Positions 16,053 through 24,840 of a DNA stretch of 64,000 nucleotides are shown here, one piece after another. This stretch comes from Hippopus hippopus (lineage: Eukaryota; Mollusca; Bivalvia; Cardiida; Cardiidae): assembly GCA_946811185.2 (NCBI GenBank), contig OX328103.1:28068172-28132171 (forward strand), written 5' to 3'. Numbering within the stretch: position 1 is the first letter of the stretch; each line of letters starts with the position of its first letter. A model generated the notes under the pieces. That model saw only the letters and a program-made list of their open reading frames with translations, was not told the origin of the DNA and did not search any database. The translations under genes were made by a program, and so were the position numbers.

Positions 16053-17165
16053 TTACGAGTATTGCTTAATATCAGTTTCCGGTATCCAGCTGTCATACTT
16101 TTTTGGCCAGTGTAACCAGCGCACCAGGACTTCCTGTTTCTTATTGCGTGTCCTTCTTTTCAAAATTTTTTCGATGCTAAAGTCGGTACCGTCGTCAACG
16201 TTTATGGCTTGTAATTCTTGTTCGTAAAATGTACCATCAATTTCATCGTTGTCCCAGTCTACTAATGTGTAAATTGGAAGTCCTTGTCTTTTGAAACGTG
16301 ATCTGATTTTGAAAATCTCCCTAGTCCATTTTTGCGAGTATTCTCTGTCAAATACGGACCTGATGTGTGACAATCGTACAGTCTGGCCGATTTTATATTT
16401 GAATTTTTTTATAACGGGCTTTTCCCCTTTGCTTCCTTTGGTTCTAATGAGATACTGTTGAAGACGACTTTCCCCTTCATTTTTCACGGAAATTGCTGCT
16501 GGGTTTTCTCCAAGACTCCTGTGGTGAGTGTGATTGTAACTATGTACAAAATCCTGTAAAATGTCAATGTATCTACTAGTTCTGTTTTTGAGCAGGTATC
16601 GAAAAATCTTGTGTTTTAGCGTTTTAATAACTCTTTCCGCGTAATTTGCTTTTGTTTCCGTATTATATGCGTACATATGATGTATACTTTGACTATTTAA
16701 ATATTTATTTACTTCTTTACTTCTAAATTCCATTCCTCTGTCCGTACGAATTGTGTTTGGCTTTTTGGGGCCTGTCAGTATACGTTTCAATGCCATGACT
16801 ACATCAGCGCCTCGCTTACTCTTAACAGGTTGAACATAAAGAAAACGAGAAAATACATCGATAACAATCAAAATGTATTTCACACCTTCGTTATGCTTCT
16901 GTAAATTGGCCATGTCCATAAGATCCATGTCCCATTGACTGTCGATGCCATTTACAATCACCCTGGAACGTTTAAAGCGGCGTCTAGCACCCCTGGTCAG
17001 AGAATACGCTTCTTGATTCTGCAACCATTGGCGTATTCTGTGCCTGCCAATTTTGTATTTACCCTCGTCTTTAACATGTTGATAGAGTTTTTCAGGACCA
17101 CCATAGCTAGCGGGAGATTTTAAGTCAAAATACAAAGAAGACAAATATTGTTGCCAGTCAGACAT
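16053..17165 (-). CDS. Polinton integrase (RVE family) with C-terminal chromodomain
   Basis: 370 residues. The N-terminal 75 residues form a zinc-less DNA-binding-like region (KIGRHRIRQWL). The RVE catalytic core has D81 (QWDMDLMDM), D142 (TDRGMEF) and E177 (NYAERVIKTLK), with the last two 35 residues apart. A C-terminal chromodomain spans about 325-368 (FSIEKILKRR ... VRWLHWPKKYDSWIPE), expected to guide insertion to methylated chromatin. This enzyme should make the 6-bp target duplication seen at the ends. It is followed after 36 bases by the TBP gene and preceded by a 212-bp spacer (17166-17377) without a gene. Confidence 0.95.
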   Translation of the reverse strand: MSDWQQYLSSLYFDLKSPASYGGPEKLYQHVKDEGKYKIGRHRIRQWLQNQEAYSLTRGARRRFKRSRVIVNGIDSQWDMDLMDMANLQKHNEGVKYILIVIDVFSRFLYVQPVKSKRGADVVMALKRILTGPKKPNTIRTDRGMEFRSKEVNKYLNSQSIHHMYAYNTETKANYAERVIKTLKHKIFRYLLKNRTSRYIDILQDFVHSYNHTHHRSLGENPAAISVKNEGESRLQQYLIRTKGSKGEKPVIKKFKYKIGQTVRLSHIRSVFDREYSQKWTREIFKIRSRFKRQGLPIYTLVDWDNDEIDGTFYEQELQAINVDDGTDFSIEKILKRRTRNKKQEVLVRWLHWPKKYDSWIPETDIKQYS

Positions 17166-17377
17166 GTTTATTTATTACATAGACATCCATACATTCTTAC
17201 TACATCAAATAGAAATAGTAAATAGAGAGGTTTCTTTCGTTTTCTATATACAAGCCAACGAGCCTTTCAACACCCTCCGCGGCGTCTCTTCGCAATTGTC
17301 TGTATTTCAACCACAATTCGAAGTCATTCATTGTTGTCACAAATATAAGAATGAGTCCGAACATGTTCACATCGGTT

Positions 17378-17767
17378 TTAGAAAAAGGCTGAATTCAAAG
17401 CACTCCAGTTATATGTAGAACCGTCACGGGACAATCTTCCATTGGTAACAGACGCGTTTCGTTGTGTATCACACCTTGAAGTGATTTGACTCGTGTATCC
17501 CGTCATTTTCAAATATATACAGGACGGAGACCATTTCTCGTGCTCTTCCCAAGGATCGTCCTTTTCCTCCCATGACATTATGTTGACACCACAGGCAAAA
17601 CACGTCACTTTATCCGCAGTACCGGTGTAAAAGAAGCCCGCTTTTGCTAATGACCATTTCTCAGGCTTTATTTGCTTCGACCAGTGCTCATACGTTTGTA
17701 GTCTATCTTCACATAACATCAAGGCTGGCTTCGAATATGCAGTCACTTTTGTAGAATCTTTGAACAT
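17378..17767 (-). CDS. BIR-domain protein (inhibitor-of-apoptosis like)
   Basis: 129 residues with a single BIR domain at about 21-90. The zinc ligands are in perfect order: C56-x2-C59-x16-H76-x6-C83. The entry motif is RLQTYEHW and the core is AKAGFFYTGTADKVTCFACG, as in type-2 BIRs that bind caspases or IAP antagonists. There is no RING or CARD; the tail of about 35 residues is Ser/Thr-rich. It lies between the PC4-like and integrase genes in the right arm. Such domains are used by animal DNA viruses to block host cell death; here that role is inferred. Probably captured from a host. Confidence 0.93.
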   Translation of the reverse strand: MFKDSTKVTAYSKPALMLCEDRLQTYEHWSKQIKPEKWSLAKAGFFYTGTADKVTCFACGVNIMSWEEKDDPWEEHEKWSPSCIYLKMTGYTSQITSRCDTQRNASVTNGRLSRDGSTYNWSALNSAFF

Positions 17768-17809
17768 GGTGCTTATTAATGTGATGTTAATTCTGTCAAT
17801 CGCGCCTAT

Positions 17810-18295
17810 TTACCAGTTTCCGTTATCGTTAGGGTTACATTCAGAACACCGCAACGCCCCTAACTGGTTCATATGATCACTTTGAAGGTAACAGGGAATG
17901 ACAGCGTCCAACTCGGGTAGATTCCTACCAATCTCTGACACGTGTTTTTTAAGAGAGTTATATTCAGCGGGTCTTAAGCAGATACCCTTTTTGGTCGGTA
18001 CCACTTCATTGTCTGGTTTCCAATACTGTCTTATATCTACACAAACGCTGTTTTCACCGATACTGCAATAAACGTTTCCTCCTAGGTGAGCGCTGTATGC
18101 TTTTTTACCGTGTAATGCTTGATCAACAAACTCAGAGGCATCTACCAAATTCTTCCATCTCATAAGCGTAAGACTAATGCCTTTCTTAGTAGGTATGTCT
18201 TCCTGCCATTCCCTGATATCGACTCTCAGTTCACCCCTCCATTCACTGACCTGTACGTAGCGTTCGTTACCGAGACTAAATTTACATCTAACCAT
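17810..18295 (-). CDS. Tandem PC4-domain (p15 coactivator/SUB1-like) protein
   Basis: 161 residues with two PC4-like single-stranded DNA-binding domains. The first (about 5-55) has ERYVQVSEWRGELRVDIREW then TKKGISLTLMRW. The second (about 68-123) has CSIGENSVCVDIRQYW then TKKGICLRPAEY. The Lys-Lys-Gly-Ile strand and the Asp-Ile-Arg strand are the PC4 hallmarks and occur in both. The C-terminal 30 residues hold Cys135, His141, Cys150 and Cys153, a possible zinc site. PC4 assists RNA polymerase II initiation with TFIID; its presence with a TBP homologue suggests one transcription module. It is the first gene inside the right TIR, 43 bases before the BIR gene. Confidence 0.85.
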   Translation of the reverse strand: MVRCKFSLGNERYVQVSEWRGELRVDIREWQEDIPTKKGISLTLMRWKNLVDASEFVDQALHGKKAYSAHLGGNVYCSIGENSVCVDIRQYWKPDNEVVPTKKGICLRPAEYNSLKKHVSEIGRNLPELDAVIPCYLQSDHMNQLGALRCSECNPNDNGNW

Positions 18296-18416
18296 GTTGC
18301 TGATTCGAGTGTCAAAACTCTTATGACTCCAAACACGAAATTCAGCTTTCTAATATAGTCACAAAGTCTCTTCTGATTGGTCAGTTTGTTTTTTCCATCT
18401 GACCAATTGATTATTC
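18296..18416 (-). promoter_or_regulatory. Putative right-arm promoter: TATA-like and paired CCAAT motifs
   Basis: On the minus strand TATATTA lies at 18357-18351, 56 bases before the PC4 gene ATG. Farther out an imperfect inverted repeat (about 18373-18410) holds two oppositely oriented CCAAT pentamers (ATTGG at 18376-18380 and CCAAT at 18403-18407). The layout looks like a polymerase II promoter. This spacer is unique sequence between the gene and the right TIR. Confidence 0.45.
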
Positions 18417-19478
18417 GCTTTGTCTGAATTTTTGCAGACGATATTATACAATCGCGCCAGACATCACGCATTTTAATCAGCGGAAAGCGACCTATTTTGT
18501 AAGAATATCGACATTTTCTCATGCATTTTTAATGAGAGGCGAATGCTTTGTCTGAATTTTTGCAGACGATATTATACAATCGCGCCAGACATCACGTGGA
18601 AGAGTGTCGACATTTCTCAAACATTAAATCATTTTGATATGCGACTCTGTCAGGAGAGTATCGAAAGGTCTCATGAATTATAAAAAAAAAAAATCAGAAT
18701 TTCTAAGAAAGCTAATGATCAAACCAACAGGGAATTTTATATTATGCCACCGCTATTTGGGGATCGTAGTAAGTTTTTCGCAAACTTTTCCATGTAGAAG
18801 CGAGGACCTAAAAGCTGAGCTCTTAAATAGCTAGCGTGCAGGACTTGAGATGGGTCGTGGCTTCGATCCCTGGCTAGGTCGAGGACTGAAAATTGTGAAA
18901 CCATTTATTTCTCTACCACAGCTGACCGTAATAATGGTTATGTGAGACAGCAGTCAGTGACTTGGAAAGAAAATGATGCCCTGGTAAAAGATACTGCTGG
19001 AAAGCATGTATAGGTGCACTGGCCGCAGCGACTTAAGTGCAACAAAAATGTTGAAAACGGCGTTAAACACCATACGATTTTATTCATTAAAGTCAATACA
19101 AAACCTAGACTTTGAATGGTAAGGGGGGTAAAAGCGTTCACAGACAAAAGCATTTTTAGTAGAGCAACCTCTTTGAGAGAAAGTTCTCATGCATTTTCAA
19201 TGGCGAATGCTTTGGCTGAATTTTCGGTTCTATACAATCGGGCGCCGGCCTGATCGGTCAAAACGCGCCAAAACACGCTTGGAATTGTCATCTAGCCTCG
19301 GCAGGTGGGAGGCAACGAAAGCCAGACAAAAGGTATGCAAGATTACGTCATATTGCCACAGACAGTCTGACCTCCAACAGACAAAGGCCTCTAACAATAG
19401 TCTGAACTGTCAAAGACAAAGGCCTGGCCCCTATAGGGCCGCAGGCAATTTGACCTGCATAGTGCCATAATTACTACT
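18417..19478 (-). repeat. Right terminal inverted repeat of Polinton
   Basis: 1,062 bp, the reverse complement of 1939-3001. It ends in CCATAATTACTACT-3' directly before CATATA. It carries the mirror-image SINE, poly-A tract and about 1.6 units of the 128-bp subrepeat. The 93-codon ORF at 19189-19470 is the mirror copy of 1947-2228 and is not called as a gene. Confidence 0.93.
18805..19085 (+). mobile_element. tRNA-derived SINE inside the right TIR
   Basis: Mirror copy of the SINE at 2332-2612. The head with GCTTCGATCCC is near 18860, the body motif GGTGCACTGGCCGC is near 19015 and the tail GTTGAAAACGGCGTTAAACA is near 19050. The first bases of the tRNA head are degenerate compared with the intact copy at 44678-45000. 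Confidence 0.8.
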
Positions 19479-19484
19479 CATATA
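19479..19484. repeat. Right target-site duplication, CATATA
   Basis: Exact copy of 1933-1938, immediately after the CT-3' end of the Polinton. Confidence 0.9.
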
Positions 19485-20250
19485 ATGTAATTTCTTCCAT
19501 TACATTATTCTACATGAGTATCCTTAATCTATGCCTCAAATATACAGCCTGAAAGAATACATAAATAATCTGAAAAAGATATCCTACGGAAATACAGCAT
19601 TCAATGAATCCTAACCGCAGATACGATCTTATTGAGTGTGTCTACGCTGCCTACGCGTACGCCACTCAGTTCTCGAAAACAGTGTTGAATTCTTTAATAT
19701 AAAATAGGTACAAGAAGGCTATTGACAGCCGACACTCTGAAGTACATGTATGTTTTGCTTTTCTTTTTAATGAAAAAGGTCCAGACGTTTCATGTGAATA
19801 TGTTGTAATGGCAAAGCCTCCTTCCCCCGTGCTCTCTCTCGGCTCCACATAAAAGAATAGAAAAATAACTCCTAAAGAGCTGGCTGCAGCAAGAGACAGA
19901 TAGTCGTCTCTCCAGCGCCCAAGAGGTTAAAAAAATGGACTCACGAACGCAATGGGACATATCTGTAAAAATAATACGTCGATGAAAACTACCCAGAAAG
20001 TCCCTGTAGGATGATTCGTGAATTTACCCTCGTAAATGAAAGCCGAGTTGCAATTTTTCTTAGCATTTACTCACAGGTTAAGTAATCCACGGTTTTCTGA
20101 CGAGACCTTCAATTCATTTTCTTAGCAAAACACGAGAATTGTAGACATGCATTAAAATGCTTCGACAAGGCGAAACAACAAATACCGGCCATGATTCGCA
20201 AATGCATTTATTGAAAGGCCGCCTCCACTTATGTCTTACTTAATGACCTT
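19485..20250. other. No gene seen
   Basis: AT-rich flank of the Polinton. A short palindrome (TAATGTAATTTC near 19484-19495 against CCATTACATTA near 19498-19508) lies directly outside the insertion. Nothing else is supportable. Confidence 0.4.
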
Positions 20251-22150
20251 GGCCCCGTTTTACTAAAGTAAAATTTTCGTAAGTTTTTACTTAACTCTAG
20301 AGAAAATGCATAAGTGGGTTTTACTAAAAAAAAGTTCGTAATTGATTCGAGCGTAAGTTATGCGTAAAATTACGAACAAAAAAACCTACCGTAACTTTTG
20401 CATAAGAGTTGCCAACATCAGAGGGGTTTGGTCTACTTAGAATACTTCAGCGAGAAACAATTGAAATAAAAATACAGATTGGTGAAGTATCGATTTGGTT
20501 GAATAAGATCGTCCTGGATGAGATCTAACTCTAAATAAGGCGTTTTATGCAGCTTTTGAACACTTTTTTTTTTTTCCTTACTGCTAATTAATGAATGTCA
20601 CGGCACACTTTTGAGGCTGTTTCAAGTGTTTCGTCAGTATTTAGGCCAGAGCGCAAAAATGCCTTCTGAAGGAAAATTTCACGTTAACGGTGATTCCACT
20701 AAAGGATCGAACCCAGAATCTCTCATTCAAAAAAGGAGCCTTGGACGACGCTTCCGATGTTGCTGGTCGACAATCACATCATTTTATAAGATAACAAATA
20801 TTTTTTTTAACGTTAAATCTTTAATATCACGAATAGGACAAGGCTAAGTTAGCCTTGGATTAAAGAAAAGACTAGCGATGCAGAAGGTCATTCGTTATTC
20901 TGGACTTACCTTCACACTTTAACAGACATGTCGCTAGAAGTAGCCTATATAGAACACATAATTATATTGTTAGATTGAACGATGCTTTACAACGCTATGA
21001 ACAACATCATTTCATTCATATACCCATATATGTCCTGGGTTTCACCAGTACTAGGCTTGGGATCTGAAATGACCTGCCCAAAGAAAAGACTAGCGATGCA
21101 AAAGGTCGTTAGTTATTCTCGAATTATCATTATATAGACATGTCGCTAGAAGTAGCCTATATAAAAATATTTCGATAGATAGGTTAAACGGTGTTTTACA
21201 ATCCTTCAACGTCATTTCAGTCATATCATACCCATGTATGTCCTGGGTTTCACCAGCACTAGGCTTGGGCTGTTAACTGTCCTGCCCAAGGACACTCCCT
21301 CGAAACACCCAGTGCTTCGATGAGGATCGAACTCGGAACTTTCAGGCTACGAGCTCTACACTCTACCAGTAAGCCACGCAGGAACTAGAACAATACTTAT
21401 TTGGAGAAGTGCTATATATAAATTAACGCTTATTTTAGAATCCATTTCTTTGACAGGATAGAAAACATTGTGGGAAAAATGGAAAATGTTGGTTACCAGC
21501 ATTTTCTACTTTTTCCGCAATGTTTTTAAAAGGACTCTAGGGTCAGGGTCGTTAAAACTCGGGGTTGTGTGGTATAGGGATAAAGACTGAGTGTATGTTT
21601 AAAAGTGGTCGATGGACCTAGAACAAAATATAAATGTGTTATTGAGGTGTCAGTTTTCATACTGATCTTTAATGGCATCGTAACCTGTATCCTCATACCA
21701 CTGTCGTATTTAGGTATGTTTCCAGTCGGCCGTGTTTCTAATCTTTCGAACATTGCAGTCACGATTGCAACAGTATTTACTATACTGGAACAAAATTCAT
21801 AAATATACATGTATATTCATGAGATCGCAGCTTTTTGACTGCTGTATTTACATGTCATTACCTAAAAGAGCGAACGCCGAAAGAAAAGTGAAGGACGAGG
21901 CTAGCGATAGGAGAAGGGGCTTCTTTTATTTCCGTACATGGATCTATATCATTACTGAATAAAGATAATTCAATTCCATTCTCAAGCCATATCAAGCACT
22001 GTGTATCAAGCTTTAGATAAAATATTCTTTCTAGTGACGCCAAAGAGAAATCAGAGTGTTTGATTTTCATACCACCTATTGGAGAGTTACGAAAACGCTC
22101 ATAACTTAATTACTAAAAGTCTTACGCAAGTCTTAGTAAAACGGGTCCCT
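20251..22150. mobile_element. Degenerate element with CCCGTTTTACTAA termini (tentative)
   Basis: The left end reads CCCCGTTTTACTAAAG (20253) and the right end is the inverted TTAGTAAAACGGG (about 22133-22145). The flanking inverted repeats continue imperfectly for about 35 bases. The interior holds no transposase. It includes a tandem duplication at 20860-21300 and a piggyBac-like MITE near 21430-21583. No target duplication could be fixed, so the boundary is a guess. Confidence 0.35.
20860..21390. repeat. Tandem duplication ending in a tRNA-like SINE remnant
   Basis: About 220 bp at 20860-21080 is repeated at 21081-21300: shared AAAGAAAAGACTAGCGATGC, ACATGTCGCTAGAAGTAGCC and TCCTGGGTTTCACCAG. 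The second copy runs into a minus-strand tRNA-like head at about 21315-21385 with B-box antisense GGATCGAACTC. The first copy is truncated before that head. Confidence 0.65.
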
Positions 22151-23546
22151 GGTACTTAAAAAAAAATGCTCAGCGGGCAATCCCAACAAATAACTATACG
22201 GGTAACTCACACCGATATAAGACAGGACCTCAACAGTATTCGCCCGATATGTACACACTAAAATTGCCATTATAAACCATGTGTCCTTTGCTTTCCATTA
22301 AAAGAGAAAAAGTTGTTGTCAACACAACCATGAAAAATGGCTCTCTCGATGGCCTGAAAAATATCATTTTCCTGATGAAAAATTTGGTTATTTCTTCTAC
22401 CACCGCTCGAAACACATTTAAGCGTTGCCCGACAGAACAGCATCAATTAGGCAGCCCTAACGAGCAACAAAAACCTATACCCGGATCACAAAATAAACTC
22501 ATATTCCAGCAAACCCATCTCACGCTATATGAAGTGGGTCTACAGGGGTCCTTATTGCATGGGTATGTTAACGCAATGGGAAATACTGAATAATATTGAA
22601 AAGCAAAGACCTAGACCTGCCTGCGAATCTGCTCAGCCCGGTCTTGGTCCCCGCCAGTTGCCATTTAGGCCTACGAAGCAAAAATTTGTCATATATTGTC
22701 AAGAGCAGACGACAGACGACATAGTTTTGAACTTAGCGATTCAATGCAGCCCCAAACAAAAAGAGAAAGAAACTAAAAACCAAAAAATTAAATAAAGTAA
22801 ATTTGCAACTATCGTTTTGAAATCGGTTGAGAAATAATGACATTGTTTCCAAATTCAGCTTTTAATAAGGACTCTCTGTATAATAAGTTCAAGAAAGGGA
22901 AGTAATTATTTTTCTGCCATTTTCTAAAATTCTTTATATTTAATCATGGGTGCTCATAATTAGCTCCAAATATCACCACAAAAAAAGAGAGGCCAAACTT
23001 TTGATTCCAGCCAACACTTGGCAGAGTTGAACGTTTCTGATCACGGAGCATTTTTAAAACAAAATGCCTCGACGTACACCTCAAATAATACCCCAATAAC
23101 CATGTAAGCAGTCATTAAGTATACATTAGGCCTAGTACTTTATTCAATGTGCAATTGGTACGGAGTATGAGGACCCACCACCGGATGGTGATCCAGAGAA
23201 CACAACAGAAATGCAATAAAACTTAATTATCGATTTTATTTCTTTGTGTTCATCATGTGGTAAGTTTGAAAACATGCTTCTAAAGTATAAACCGCATTTT
23301 ATACAGCGTTTAAAAGTAAAGAATAATTCTAACATGACACGTGAATTCAGCTCTATAAACACAGTGCAACGAAAGCGTGGTAAAATCTACGTTATTCTAT
23401 GTAGAGTGACGTAATTCTGTACAGAGTGACGTCATTCTGTATAAAGTAAGTAAGTAAGTTATTCAATGGAATATAATCTGTATCCGCGTTTTTACTCTAA
23501 GTATGAACTTGTTTTCCTTTGATTAAGAGTTGGTCATGTTAGAATC
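22151..23546. other. No gene seen
   Basis: Several short open frames (for example 22279-22593 and 22529-22795) show no domain and low-complexity composition. Nothing is supported. Confidence 0.4.
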
Positions 23547-23717
23547 GAAATAATCTTCTTTCTATCGTGGTTTATCGTTCAATAAACCACGTTGTGAGTT
23601 ATGAGGCGCAATGAATAATCCACTCGGGCTGTCGCCCTCGTGGATTATTTATTGTGCCTCATAACTCACAACTGTGGTTTATTGAACGATAAACCACGAT
23701 AGAAAGAAGATTATTTC
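23547..23717. repeat. 171-bp near-perfect palindrome
   Basis: The left arm from GAAATAATCTTCTTTCTATC mirrors the right arm ending GATAGAAAGAAGATTATTTC, with arms of about 75 bases and a short GC-rich centre (CGGGCTGTCGCCC). The arms hold TGGTTTATCGTTCAATAAAC, itself a local inverted repeat. A fold-back MITE is the best guess. Confidence 0.85.
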
Positions 23718-24646
23718 TTAAACAATACATGTATTTTACTATTATCTAGCATCAAAATTGAAACGAAATAATCTTAAATTTGAGATCATTCTTACTTCCC
23801 TTTTGGGCATGAATTGACGCATTTCTTGGACACGTTTTGGTTTGGGTACGTTTTGTCCGCGTCCTATGTCGGGGTATATGAAGAAGACTTTCGACTATTG
23901 CATCTGCGATACAATATTTAGACGAATTAACAGTGTGGTCTACTCCTAAAAGCATTAAATACAGTTCCAGCAAAGACAAAGCGTCTGCATAGTCATATTT
24001 TAAAATGAAGTAGAGGAAAGGCCAGACAGAAGAAACGGATCTTGCGGTCCAACGTTGGTTTTAGAGTAACCGATATATTGTGTGTTAACATGACCAAAAT
24101 AATTACTGAAGTAGAATACTAAGATCGTTATTATAGCTTAAAATACTGCATCCATTCCACCTTTTTTTTTTTTTTAGATAAAAAAGTTAGAAAAAAGAAA
24201 GAATTAACAAGATCCGTTATCCCTTTGAAAGCTATAGGCGCTAAAGAGGGCTTATTGGGCATCGTAAATAAATACCAGACTTCACAGGATAGATATTTAC
24301 CATCCGCTCATATATGCCAAGCCTACATCTTATATATAAGATAAAAAATATTTCTAAGTTTCAGTCGATTTTATTTTCAGCTGTCGAAAGGGGGCGAGCT
24401 TATACATAGTTTGCTTTGAAAATGTAAAAAAAATCTCAGGCTACCATTTTCATACATCGTTCAGTGTTTATCTAGATCTAGTTACATTTATAAGGTTCAA
24501 TTTTACATAGCATGGAAATTAATCAGGTCTAGTTTTGGATACAATTGACCTTTCTGTCGATTTTGATTGACAGGTCATATCAGCCAATCAAAACACAGTT
24601 TAGCGCGTCATGTAAAAAAATGGTCAGACAAAGTGACAGTGTAATT
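23718..24646. other. No supported gene
   Basis: A minus-strand open frame at 23752-23979 (75 codons, opening SLLELYLMLLGVD) looks protein-like for its first 40 residues and could be an isolated exon, but no partner exon or family is recognisable. The rest is AT-rich. Confidence 0.3.
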
Positions 24647-24840
24647 TATGAGGGCTGTTCGATATGTAATGTGTATTGTACCACAGCGCGATAACGCTTT
24701 CAACGATTTCGTGGATGATGATACACTTGAATAGCTTTATTCAATACCTTTCCAACGGTATAAACACGAGCCTTTAGCTCCACATAGTTTTAAACTTACA
24801 GTCATTTCAATAGAGCTAGTCGTTGACCACTGTTGTAAAA

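Larger units (their letters stand above)
1939..19478. mobile_element. Complete Polinton/Maverick (adintovirus-like) element, 17.5 kb
   Basis: The element is bounded by inverted repeats of about 1,063 bp with AG/CT ends and flanked by 6-bp duplications. It encodes the hallmark Polinton set: protein-primed DNA polymerase B, RVE integrase, A32/FtsK-like packaging ATPase, double-jelly-roll major capsid and single-jelly-roll minor capsid proteins. All large ORFs are intact, and the two TIRs differ by few changes, so insertion was recent or the copy is still competent. Accessory genes are a TBP homologue, a tandem-PC4 protein, a BIR protein and a metalloprotease-like protein. The adenain-type protease normally found in this group is not recognisable. 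Plus-strand genes run from 6341 to 12932 and converge on minus-strand genes running from 18295 to 13059. Whether it forms virions cannot be told from sequence. Confidence 0.96.
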
